Shown in pieces: positions 40,164-49,177 of a DNA stretch of 64,000 bases. How positions within the stretch are numbered: the stretch's first letter is position 1; every line of letters begins with the position of its first letter. The position numbers and the translations under genes are program-made. This stretch comes from Paracoccus sediminilitoris. Its GTDB lineage: Bacteria > Pseudomonadota > Alphaproteobacteria > Rhodobacterales > Rhodobacteraceae. Below the pieces are notes generated by a model. That model was not told the DNA's origin and did no database searches. It saw nothing but the letters and a program-made list of their open reading frames with translations. The DNA lies in contig NZ_QJPK01000015.1 in NCBI RefSeq assembly GCF_003259195.1, positions 1 through 64,000 of the forward strand, in the 5' to 3' direction.

Positions 40164-40238
40164 ATGAATTCGATCATCTATATTGTCGGCCTTATTGTCG
40201 TCGTCCTGTTCATCCTGTCCTTCCTGGGCCTGCGCTGA
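40164..40238 (+). CDS. 24-residue single-span membrane peptide
   Basis: ATG to TGA codes MNSIIYIVGLIVVVLFILSF plus four more residues ending in LGLR, i.e. one membrane helix with almost nothing outside. AAGGGG lies 7 bases upstream of the ATG at good spacing, and the EcfG-like promoter is upstream. Very short proteins of this type occur in many alphaproteobacteria and the function is unknown; it may modulate a larger membrane protein. Confidence 0.68.
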   Translation: MNSIIYIVGLIVVVLFILSFLGLR

Positions 40239-40394
40239 TACATCCTTGAACGACGCGGGGCAGCCGTTTCGACTGCGGTCCTGACGCCACGAAAGCGGAA
40301 CCTCTGCCCCTTGGGCGGGGGTTTCGATCATTTGCGGGCTAGCCTTTGGACGCCGCATCGGGTAGGGCAGCCGCGAACGTTAAAGAAGGCCGCC
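40239..40394. other. intergenic region before typA
   Basis: It holds one imperfect 8-bp hairpin (40302-40309 with 40313-40320, two GU pairs) followed by GTTT, which might end the short peptide transcript. Beyond that I see the leader AGAAGG of typA and no clear promoter. Confidence 0.4.
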
Positions 40395-42215
<1,821 letters not shown>

Positions 42216-42236
42216 TCACCAAAACAAAGTGCTGAG

Positions 42237-42269
42237 AGTTCCCGGAGCAAAACTTCGGGAACTTTTTTT
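42237..42269 (+). terminator. intrinsic terminator after typA
   Basis: Stem AGTTCCCG (42237-42244) with CGGGAACT (42256-42263), an 11-base loop and seven T immediately after (42263-42269). It begins 22 bases after the typA stop. Confidence 0.9.
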
Positions 42270-42493
42270 ATTGGGCTGGCTTGTTTGAAAAACATGCACA
42301 GGCTTGCTGAAACTGTGACATTGTTGAAGCGGTCTTCTCCCGATCTGAATGAAAGCACGACAAAGCAAAATGTTCAGTTGCCAATTTGCTTCCATTTGGG
42401 TCAGATATGCGGGTACCCGTTTCGCACGCTGTTTTCGTATCGTCTTTTGACCTAGCAATCAGTCAGACCGGATGCATTTCGATGAAAGAAGCG
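42270..42493. other. lower-GC intergenic region upstream of the TetR-type gene
   Basis: This spacer is visibly less GC-rich than the surroundings. It carries a perfect 10-bp palindrome CGGGTACCCG at 42410-42419, about 75 bases before the regulator start; it might be an operator, without further evidence. No reading frame of interest. Confidence 0.4.
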
Positions 42494-43129
42494 ATGTCCA
42501 ATCCCGATAACACCCGAGTGCACGAACGCGCGGTCACCGCGATCCTGAACCTGGTCGAGCATTCGCAATCGAGGGTACCGGCTCTGCAAGAGGTCGCCGA
42601 TGCCATGGACATCCCGCTGGATCATTTGCGCTCGATCTATCCCGATGAGACCGTCCTGCTGACATCGGTGGTCGAACAGGCCTACATGGTTTTGATCGAC
42701 CGCTGCACCCGTGCGGTGGTACGCGTCGATCCCGATGATCCGATGGAACAATGCAATGCGCTGATCTATGCGTATTTGTGCTGGGTCGTCGAATATCCTG
42801 CGCAGTTCCGCGTCATGGCCGATCAGCGCCTGTTGGACATGAAGGATCATCCCAACCTGCGCCGATATCAGGAATCGATCAACGACTTGGCGCTGCGGAT
42901 GCTGCGGCGTGCGCTTGACAAGGGGCAGCTGCATCCCAAGGAAGACATCGTCGCCTTGATCCTGACGGGCCGATGCTTTGTCTATGGGACGGCCAGGATG
43001 ATCGTGGACGGACGCCTCTGGCAGGAGTCGCCGGACGAGGATCCTCTGAAGATCGCGCAAGGTATTGTTGCCGATTATGTCCGGCGCATTGCTCGTGGTT
43101 CTCAGCCCCGCACCGGTCGGGTTGGTTGA
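42494..43129 (+). CDS. TetR/AcrR family transcriptional regulator
   Basis: A 211-residue regulator. The N-terminal helix-turn-helix reads PALQEVADAMDIPLDHLRSI followed by YPDETVLLTSVVEQAY, the usual TetR entry into the ligand domain. The C-terminal ligand domain is generic and gives no effector. The start at ATG 42494 has AAAGAAG upstream; ATG 42482 is possible but lacks a site. It lies between typA and ahcY-metK in the same direction, 78 bases before ahcY. A link to the methionine cycle is possible from position only. Confidence 0.85.
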   Translation: MSNPDNTRVHERAVTAILNLVEHSQSRVPALQEVADAMDIPLDHLRSIYPDETVLLTSVVEQAYMVLIDRCTRAVVRVDPDDPMEQCNALIYAYLCWVVEYPAQFRVMADQRLLDMKDHPNLRRYQESINDLALRMLRRALDKGQLHPKEDIVALILTGRCFVYGTARMIVDGRLWQESPDEDPLKIAQGIVADYVRRIARGSQPRTGRVG

Positions 43130-43207
43130 CGTGACAGTTTAACCCCTTTCGAACAACCGGACCATGCGGTATCCCCAAGGCAACCTGGGAATGACGAAAG
43201 ACACGAC

Positions 43208-44593
43208 GTGACCGATTACATCATCAAAGATATCGCGCTGGCCGATTACGGCCGCAAGGAACTGGACATCGCCGAAATCGAGATGCCGGGCCTGATGGCC
43301 CTGCTTGAGGAATATGGCGACAGCAAGCCATTGAAGGGCGCCCGCATTGTGGGCAGCCTTCACATGACCATCCAGACTGCCGTGCTGATCGAGACGCTGG
43401 TCGGACTTGGCGCCGATGTGCGTTGGGCGTCGTGCAACATCTATTCGACCCAGGATCACGCGGCCGCCGCCATCGCCGCTGCGGGCATCCCGGTCTTTGC
43501 GATCAAGGGCCAGAGCCTGGAAGAGCATTGGGATTACCTGGACCGGTCCTTCCAGTTCCCGGAAGGCCCGAACCTGATCCTGGACGATGGCGGTGACGCG
43601 ACGCTTTACGTGCTGCTGGGCGCTCGGGCCGAAGCCGGCGAGGACATCATTCCCGTCCCGCAGTCGGATGAGGAAGCCGTCATCAAGGCCCAGATCGCCA
43701 AGCGGATGGAACAATCGCCGGGCTGGTTCACCAAGACCCGCGACCAGATCCTGGGCGTGTCCGAGGAAACGACGACCGGCGTTCACCGTCTTTACGATCT
43801 GCAGAAGAAGGGCCAGCTGCCCTTCCCCGCGATCAACGTGAATGACAGCGTCACCAAGTCGAAATTCGACAACAAATACGGCTGCAAGGAATCGCTGGTC
43901 GACGGCATTCGTCGCGCCACCGACGTGATGATGGCCGGCAAGGTCGCCGTCGTCTGCGGTTACGGCGATGTCGGCAAGGGCTGCGCCGCCAGCCTGGTCG
44001 GGGCCGGTGCCCGCGTGAAGGTGACCGAAGTCGATCCGATCTGCGCCCTGCAGGCCGCCATGGACGGGTTCGAGGTCGTGACGCTGGAAGACGTGGCCGA
44101 CAGCGCCGACATCTTCGTCACCACCACCGGCAACCGCGACGTGATCCGGCTTGAGCATATGCGCGTCATGAAGAACATGGCGATCGTCGGCAATATCGGC
44201 CATTTCGACAACGAAATTCAGGTCGCCAGCCTGCGCAACCACAAATGGACCAACATCAAGGACCAAGTGGACATGATCGAGATGCCCTCGGGCAATCGCA
44301 TCATCCTTCTGAGCCAGGGCCGCCTTTTGAACCTTGGCAATGCCACTGGCCACCCGTCCTTCGTGATGTCGGCCAGCTTCACCAACCAGGTTCTGGCGCA
44401 GATCGAGCTGTGGACCAAGGGCGACGAATATCAGCCGGGCGTCTATATCCTGCCCAAGGCGCTGGATGAAAAGGTGGCGCGGCTGCATCTTGAAAAGGTG
44501 GGCGCAAAGCTTTCGACGCTTTCGAAGGAACAGGCCGATTACATCGGCGTGACGCCTGAAGGCCCGTTCAAATCCGACCATTACCGGTATTGA
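43208..44593 (+). CDS. ahcY: adenosylhomocysteinase
   Basis: Splits S-adenosylhomocysteine into adenosine and homocysteine, removing the inhibitor made by methyltransferases. The 461-residue product starts with GTG ([15 protein letters not shown]). The NAD-binding loop [16 protein letters not shown] lies near 244, NEWASCN-like [16 protein letters not shown] near 77, and the C-terminal KSDHYRY is the conserved end. The 78 bases upstream hold a short hairpin (CCC-AGG with a bulged A, near 43175) and no recognisable SAM or SAH riboswitch. Followed 4 bases later by metK. Confidence 0.97.
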   Translation: MTDYIIKDIALADYGRKELDIAEIEMPGLMALLEEYGDSKPLKGARIVGSLHMTIQTAVLIETLVGLGADVRWASCNIYSTQDHAAAAIAAAGIPVFAIKGQSLEEHWDYLDRSFQFPEGPNLILDDGGDATLYVLLGARAEAGEDIIPVPQSDEEAVIKAQIAKRMEQSPGWFTKTRDQILGVSEETTTGVHRLYDLQKKGQLPFPAINVNDSVTKSKFDNKYGCKESLVDGIRRATDVMMAGKVAVVCGYGDVGKGCAASLVGAGARVKVTEVDPICALQAAMDGFEVVTLEDVADSADIFVTTTGNRDVIRLEHMRVMKNMAIVGNIGHFDNEIQVASLRNHKWTNIKDQVDMIEMPSGNRIILLSQGRLLNLGNATGHPSFVMSASFTNQVLAQIELWTKGDEYQPGVYILPKALDEKVARLHLEKVGAKLSTLSKEQADYIGVTPEGPFKSDHYRY

Positions 44594-44597
44594 TCCC

Positions 44598-45776
44598 ATG
44601 ACAGAATATTCGCTGTTTACCTCCGAGTCCGTCTCGGAGGGGCATCCCGACAAGATCGCTGACCAGATTTCGGACGCCATCTTGGATGCCATCCTGACCG
44701 AAGACGCACGCGCCCGCGTTGCCTGCGAGACGATGGTGAAGACCGGCGTCGCGATCATTTCGGGTGAAATCACCACCAGCGCCTGGGTGGATCTGGAATC
44801 GATCGTGCGGGGCGTCATCAACGATATCGGGTACAATTCATCTGATGTCGGCTTTGACGGCGCGACCTGCTCGGTCATCAACATCATCGGCAAGCAATCG
44901 CCCGAGATCAACCAAGGCGTCGATCGCGCCAGCCTGGAAGAACAGGGCGCGGGCGATCAGGGCCTGATGTTCGGCTATGCCAGTGACGAAACCGATGTGC
45001 TGATGCCGGCGCCTATCACCTATGCGCACCGCTTGGTGGAACGTCAGTCCAAGGTCCGCCGCGACGGGTCGCTGTCTTGGCTGCGCCCCGATGCGAAGTC
45101 TCAGGTTACACTGCGCTATGGCGCCGACGGCCGCCCCAAGGGCATCGACGCGGTCGTGCTGTCCACGCAGCACAACCCCGAGATCAGCCTGGCCGATCTG
45201 CGCGAGGCCGTGATCGAGGAGATCATCAAGCCGGTCCTGCCCGCCGAATGGCTGTCGGGGGATACCAAGTACTTCATCAACCCGACGGGCAAATTCGTCA
45301 TCGGCGGTCCCGTCGGTGATTGCGGCCTGACGGGGCGCAAGATCATCGTGGACAGCTATGGCGGCATGGCGCGTCACGGCGGCGGGGCGTTTTCCGGCAA
45401 GGACCCGTCCAAGGTCGACCGTTCGGCGGCCTATGCGGGTCGTTGGGTCGCCAAGAACATCGTGGCTGCCGGATTTGCCAAGCGGTGCGAGATCCAGGTC
45501 AGCTATGCCATCGGCGTGGCAGAACCGACCTCGATCAGTATCAACTGCTTTGGGACGGAAACGGTGCCGGCCGACAAGATCGTCGCAGCGGTGCGCGAGG
45601 TTTTCGACCTGCGGCCCTTTGCGATCATCCGCGAACTGGACCTACTGCACCCGATCTATCGCCCGACGGCCAGCTATGGCCATTTCGGTCGCGATCCCTA
45701 TGCGCTGGCAGGCGCGACCGCGTTCAGCTGGGAGCGGACCGACCGCGCCGAGGCCCTGAAGGCCGCGCTGACCTGA
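44598..45776 (+). CDS. metK: S-adenosylmethionine synthetase
   Basis: Makes S-adenosylmethionine from methionine and ATP. The 392-residue product has [32 protein letters not shown], the P-loop-like [19 protein letters not shown] and the methionine-binding SVRE-type region later. It begins 4 bases after ahcY and so is co-transcribed, joining synthesis and hydrolysis steps of the methyl cycle in one unit. A bidirectional terminator follows. Confidence 0.98.
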   Translation: MTEYSLFTSESVSEGHPDKIADQISDAILDAILTEDARARVACETMVKTGVAIISGEITTSAWVDLESIVRGVINDIGYNSSDVGFDGATCSVINIIGKQSPEINQGVDRASLEEQGAGDQGLMFGYASDETDVLMPAPITYAHRLVERQSKVRRDGSLSWLRPDAKSQVTLRYGADGRPKGIDAVVLSTQHNPEISLADLREAVIEEIIKPVLPAEWLSGDTKYFINPTGKFVIGGPVGDCGLTGRKIIVDSYGGMARHGGGAFSGKDPSKVDRSAAYAGRWVAKNIVAAGFAKRCEIQVSYAIGVAEPTSISINCFGTETVPADKIVAAVREVFDLRPFAIIRELDLLHPIYRPTASYGHFGRDPYALAGATAFSWERTDRAEALKAALT

Positions 45777-45780
45777 TACC

Positions 45781-45809
45781 AAAAAGGCCGCCCAACCGGG
45801 CGGCCTTTT
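45781..45809. terminator. bidirectional terminator after metK
   Basis: Perfect 8-bp stem GGCCGCCC (45786-45793) and GGGCGGCC (45798-45805), loop AACC, four T on the plus strand and five A on the other side. It separates metK (+) from the convergent membrane-protein gene at 45822 (-). Confidence 0.9.
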
Positions 45810-45821
45810 CAGTCGGCATAC

Positions 45822-46175
45822 CTAGTAGGCCATTACGCCCCAGTATTTTGTGCCGGTGATCGGCTTGTCGTCATTGGCCAGCAGAAATCCCGACACCACG
45901 CGGATCAGTCCCCAGACGGCCAGAAAAGCCCAGACCAGAAAACCGATCCCGATCATCATGGTTACCATCCCGATCACCGCCAGCAGCAGGCTGATCCAGA
46001 AGGTGCGGATCTGGAACTGCAGATGTGTGTCTAGGACTGCGTTCTGACCGCGCGACAGATAGGCATAGACGACCCCAGCCAGCGTCGTCAGCGCCACCAG
46101 ATACCCCACCGCGTAAAGGCCATAGATGATCTTGGCGGGCGTCAGATCATTGGTGGTGCGTGTGTCTGGCGTCAT
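45822..46175 (-). CDS. small multi-span membrane protein (DUF4870-like)
   Basis: A 117-residue protein with three or four helices: about 20-40 (YGLYAVGYLVALTTLAGVVY), 58-80 and 80-100 with a Gly-rich turn (MMIGIGFLVWAFLAVWGLIR). It resembles small DUF4870-type membrane proteins of unknown role. A 15-base gap follows the RatA/Coq10-like gene on the same strand, so they may share a transcript. The C-terminus KYWGVMAY is polar-aromatic. Confidence 0.75.
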   Translation of the reverse strand: MTPDTRTTNDLTPAKIIYGLYAVGYLVALTTLAGVVYAYLSRGQNAVLDTHLQFQIRTFWISLLLAVIGMVTMMIGIGFLVWAFLAVWGLIRVVSGFLLANDDKPITGTKYWGVMAY

Positions 46176-46190
46176 GTCGAAGCCCCTTGA

Positions 46191-46652
46191 TCAGGAATAC
46201 AGCTTGCGCGCCCGATCTTCGAAGGCGCGGATGATGCGCGACATCGCTTCGTTGAAGACGACACCGATCAGTCTTTGCAGGATGGCGTTCTTGAACTCGA
46301 AATCCACGAAAAATTCTACATGGCAGCCGCCTTCGGGGCGATCCTTGAATGTCCAGCCGCTGCGCATGTACTTGAACGGTCCGTCCAGATATTCAGTGTC
46401 GATTTTCAAGACGCCGTTTTCATCCGCGGGCCACAGCACGACTCGGCTGCCAAAGCGTTCGCGAAACACTTTGAAACTGATGACCAGGTCCGCCGTGATC
46501 TCCTCGGCCCCGTCGGGGCGGGTGTCGCGCGTACGGATGCGCGCGGCGCTGTTCCAAGGCAGAAACTGGGGATAGGATTCAACATCGGCGACCAGATCGT
46601 ACATCTGGCGGGCACTGTAAGGCAGATCTCGGCTGTCATGAGTTTTCGGCAA
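46191..46652 (-). CDS. RatA/Coq10-type START-domain protein
   Basis: A 153-residue SRPBCC-fold protein. The start MPKTHDSRDLPYSARQMYDL, then VESYPQFLPWNSAARI, and the C-terminal helix FNEAMSRIIRAFEDRARKLY match the Coq10/RatA family. In mitochondria and alphaproteobacteria Coq10 binds ubiquinone and aids respiration; RatA blocks 70S assembly in E. coli. Respiratory quinone handling is the likelier role here. It is divergent from the small gene at 46723. Confidence 0.87.
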   Translation of the reverse strand: MPKTHDSRDLPYSARQMYDLVADVESYPQFLPWNSAARIRTRDTRPDGAEEITADLVISFKVFRERFGSRVVLWPADENGVLKIDTEYLDGPFKYMRSGWTFKDRPEGGCHVEFFVDFEFKNAILQRLIGVVFNEAMSRIIRAFEDRARKLYS

Positions 46653-46722
46653 GGTATCGCTCTTGAGTTTCGTCGCGGCGTCTGTTTCGATTCGGAACAG
46701 GCATTAACAGGCAGGGCCCGCG

Positions 46723-46908
46723 ATGAACAACATGATCTGGCTGATGCGCGCCACGAAATGGGCACGAAGGCCGCCAAGCGGCAAGATGGTCAAGCTGGTC
46801 TTTGCCATCATCGCTGCCGGCCTTGCCATGCTGCTGCTGGAAAAGATGGGCATGTGGCCCGAATGGGCCACAATGGATCAGGGTCGCGGCACGCGGATCC
46901 CGCGTTAA
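46723..46908 (+). CDS. small membrane protein, single span
   Basis: A 61-residue protein: a basic N-terminus (MNNMIWLMRATKWARRPPSG), one helix at about 22-42 (KLVFAIIAAGLAMLLLEKMG) and a polar C-terminus. It looks like a conserved-hypothetical membrane protein of Rhodobacteraceae, function unknown. Its stop overlaps by 3 bases, on opposite strands, the stop of a short minus-strand reading frame (46905-47006). Confidence 0.7.
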   Translation: MNNMIWLMRATKWARRPPSGKMVKLVFAIIAAGLAMLLLEKMGMWPEWATMDQGRGTRIPR

Positions 46909-47006
46909 TCCTTGCGGAGTGGAACAGGTTCCTGGCGCGGTGCGCCCAGCTTCAGCGTGATCGCGAAGGCGGTCAGCAGACCCATGGCCATAAAGATCAT
47001 CGTCAT
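46905..47006 (-). CDS. possible 33-residue membrane peptide
   Basis: ATG at 47004-47006 to TAA at 46905-46907 codes MTMIFMAMGLLTAFAITLKL followed by GAPRQEPVPLRKD. Hydrophobic N-terminal half, basic/polar C-terminal half. AAAGGAAA precedes the ATG with good spacing. It lies 34 bases after the metallopeptidase stop on the same strand, so co-transcription is plausible. Overlaps the plus-strand small gene end. Reality is uncertain because of its length. Confidence 0.5.
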   Translation of the reverse strand: MTMIFMAMGLLTAFAITLKLGAPRQEPVPLRKD

Positions 47007-47040
47007 CCCGTTTTCCTTTCGTCCGGCCATTCAAGCCTAA

Positions 47041-47874
47041 TCACAGATCGGTGGCACTGAAAGTGTCACATTGTCCCATATCGCCACTTTCGAAGCCGCG
47101 CTGCAGCCATGTTTGGCGCTGCTGGGCCGAACCGTGGGTAAAACTGTCGGGCATCGGGTTCCGCCCGGCATTGGACTGGATGACATCGTCACCCACGGCC
47201 TCGGCTGCCTGCATCGCCTCTTGCATATCCCCAACTTCCAGCGTGCCAAATCGTTCCTGCGCCTGACGCGCCCAGATGCCGGCATAGCAGTCGGCCTGCA
47301 GCTCGGTCATCACCGACAGGCGGTTCGAGTCCGTCTCCGAGACGCGGCCCCGTTCGCGGTTCACCGCGCCAAGCGTGCCGGTCAGGTTCTGGACGTGGTG
47401 GCCAATCTCATGCGCGATGACATAGGCGGCGGCGAAATCACCGCCCGCGCCCATGCGTTCGGCCATCATGTCGAAGAAATCGGTGTCCAGATAGACCTTC
47501 TGATCGCCCGGGCAATAGAACGGCCCCATGGCCGATGACGCGCCCCCGCAGGCCGATTGCACGACGCCACGGAACATCACCAGCGTCGGTTCGACATAGG
47601 CGATGTCGGCCTGGTCGCGCAGGACGGGGGTCCAGACCTCCTCGGTATCGGCCAGCACCACGGACACGAACTGACCCATCTGTTCGTCACGTTCGCTCAG
47701 TTCGGTTTGCTGGGTGCCGCCATCCATGCCTTGCACCAGCGGAGTGACGTCGATGCCGAAGAAATACCCCACGGCAAGAACCACCAGCGTTCCCGCGATG
47801 CCGATGCCCCCTGCCCGGCCCATGCCACGACGATCCTCGATGTTGCTGCTGCCCCGCCGTCCACGCCATTTCAT
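47041..47874 (-). CDS. neutral zinc metallopeptidase, YpfJ type
   Basis: A 277-residue membrane-anchored protease. An N-terminal basic part (MKWRGRRGSSNIEDRRG) and one helix (about 22-42) precede a periplasmic domain with the zinc motif HEIGHHVQNLTG near residue 165, the TELQADCYAGIWA block with the third ligand Glu/Asp, and CGGASSAMGPFYCPGDQKVY. The start at ATG 47872-47874 gives the family N-terminus; longer in-frame readings lack support. It is divergent from the YqaA-family gene (157-base gap). The substrate is unknown. Confidence 0.9.
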   Translation of the reverse strand: MKWRGRRGSSNIEDRRGMGRAGGIGIAGTLVVLAVGYFFGIDVTPLVQGMDGGTQQTELSERDEQMGQFVSVVLADTEEVWTPVLRDQADIAYVEPTLVMFRGVVQSACGGASSAMGPFYCPGDQKVYLDTDFFDMMAERMGAGGDFAAAYVIAHEIGHHVQNLTGTLGAVNRERGRVSETDSNRLSVMTELQADCYAGIWARQAQERFGTLEVGDMQEAMQAAEAVGDDVIQSNAGRNPMPDSFTHGSAQQRQTWLQRGFESGDMGQCDTFSATDL

Positions 47875-48031
47875 TCGCTGTCTTCCCTGTGCTGGGGGTT
47901 GTTTCGCAGGCAACGCGCAGGGCGGCGTCGGGTTTCACGCGGCCATCACAGGCCTGCGAACGCTCTCCAAGATGCTTGACCTTTCGCGCCGCCAAGGGGA
48001 TGGACAGGCCAGACAGGGAAAAGGGAACGCG

Positions 48032-48610
48032 ATGCTGCGCAAGCTATATGACTGGACGATGGGGCTGGCGGCGCACCGGCATGCCTCGGGCTGGCTTTTC
48101 GGGATCAGCTTCATCGAAAGCAGCTTCTTTCCCATCCCGCCCGATGTGCTGATGATCCCGATGGTGCTGGCGCGGCGTGCGCGCGCATGGGCCATCGCCG
48201 CGATCGCCACCCTGGGGTCGGTCCTGGGCGCACTGCTTGGATACTGGATCGGGGCCGCGCTGATGGATTCGGTCGGCCAATGGGTGCTGACCCTTTATGG
48301 CAAAGAGGCCGCCTATGACCATCTGGCCCAGCAATTTGCGTCCTATGGGGGCTGGGCGGTGCTGTTTGCGGCACTGACGCCCTTTCCCTTCAAGGTCATC
48401 ACCATCTTTTCCGGCGCCGTGGGCATGTCCCTGCCGCTTTTCATCCTGACGACCATCATCGGACGTGCCGCGCGCTTCTTCATCGTGGCGGGGCTGCTGT
48501 GGCGTTTCGGACCGCCGATCCGCGATTTCATCGAAAAGCGGCTTGGCCTTGTCTTCACCGTCTTCATGGTCTGCCTGATCGGCGGATTCGTCGCTTTGAG
48601 GTATCTATGA
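48032..48610 (+). CDS. YqaA/DedA-like (SNARE-associated) membrane protein
   Basis: A 192-residue protein with four or five helices. It contains the family features SFIESSFFPIPPDVLMIPMV and ALLGYWIGAALMDSVGQW, with FAALTPFPFKVITIFSGAVG between membrane segments. Such proteins are thought to help lipid or proton-driven transport across the inner membrane. The start at ATG 48032 has AAGGGAA before it. The stop overlaps dsbB (ATGA), so they are coupled. Confidence 0.9.
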   Translation: MLRKLYDWTMGLAAHRHASGWLFGISFIESSFFPIPPDVLMIPMVLARRARAWAIAAIATLGSVLGALLGYWIGAALMDSVGQWVLTLYGKEAAYDHLAQQFASYGGWAVLFAALTPFPFKVITIFSGAVGMSLPLFILTTIIGRAARFFIVAGLLWRFGPPIRDFIEKRLGLVFTVFMVCLIGGFVALRYL

Positions 48611-49083
48611 CTGGTCGCGAACTTTCCTATCTGGCGGGCGCGGGTTCCGCCGCCCTGCTGATCGCAGCCCTTGGGTTCCAGGCCGCAGGCTATGCCCCGT
48701 GCGAGTTGTGCATCCTGCAGCGCTGGCCGCATGTTGCGGCGGTCATCATCGCCGCCTTGGTCTGGCTGACCGGCTGGACGCGGGCGCTGGCCGTTCTGGG
48801 GATGATCGCTGCCGGGATGGCCATGGGTTTCGCCATCTATCACGTCGGCGTCGAGATGACCTGGTGGAAGGGCCCCGCGCATTGTTCGGGCGGGGTGGCT
48901 GATTTCGCCCGCATGTCGGCCAGCGACCTGATGACCAAGCTGCAGGGCACCCCCGTCACCCGCTGCGACGAGGTCGCCTGGCGCTTCCTTGGGGTGTCGA
49001 TGGCGGGGTGGAACGCGATCTGTTCGGCGGTTCTGGCCGTCATCTGGGGCATGGCTGCGCGAAAGGCAGGAAATGCGGCCTGA
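48607..49083 (+). CDS. dsbB: disulfide bond formation protein DsbB
   Basis: Reoxidises DsbA and passes electrons to quinones. The 158-residue protein has four helices, the first periplasmic pair Cys-x-x-Cys as CELCILQRWPH near residue 33, and the second pair split as AHCSGG and TRCDEVAW. It overlaps the YqaA-family gene by 4 bases. A hairpin (GGGGGC, six bases, GCCCCC at 49110-49127) and the gyrA promoter follow. Confidence 0.93.
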   Translation: MTGRELSYLAGAGSAALLIAALGFQAAGYAPCELCILQRWPHVAAVIIAALVWLTGWTRALAVLGMIAAGMAMGFAIYHVGVEMTWWKGPAHCSGGVADFARMSASDLMTKLQGTPVTRCDEVAWRFLGVSMAGWNAICSAVLAVIWGMAARKAGNAA

Positions 49084-49119
49084 ACGGGCGTTTTCCTGAC
49101 CCGGCAGGCGGGGGCGCGA

Positions 49120-49148
49120 TTGCCCCCTGCACCTGCCTCGGCTATACC
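49120..49148 (+). promoter_or_regulatory. candidate promoter of gyrA
   Basis: TTGCCC (49120-49125), exactly 17 bases, TATACC (49143-49148), giving four of six matches to each sigma-70 hexamer. It lies 30 bases before the GTG start of gyrA, and overlaps the right arm of the hairpin at 49110-49127, which could form on the dsbB transcript. Confidence 0.45.
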
Positions 49149-49177
49149 GGAACTCGACAAGATGTTGAGGAATACCC

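Noticed and set aside
43130-43207. SAM, SAH or SAM/SAH riboswitch before ahcY
   Set aside because: The conserved cores as I know them (ACGGCUUCCUGGCGUG type, or the SAH-type CGCUGCAA region) are not present; only a small bulged hairpin is seen. A covariance search would be decisive.
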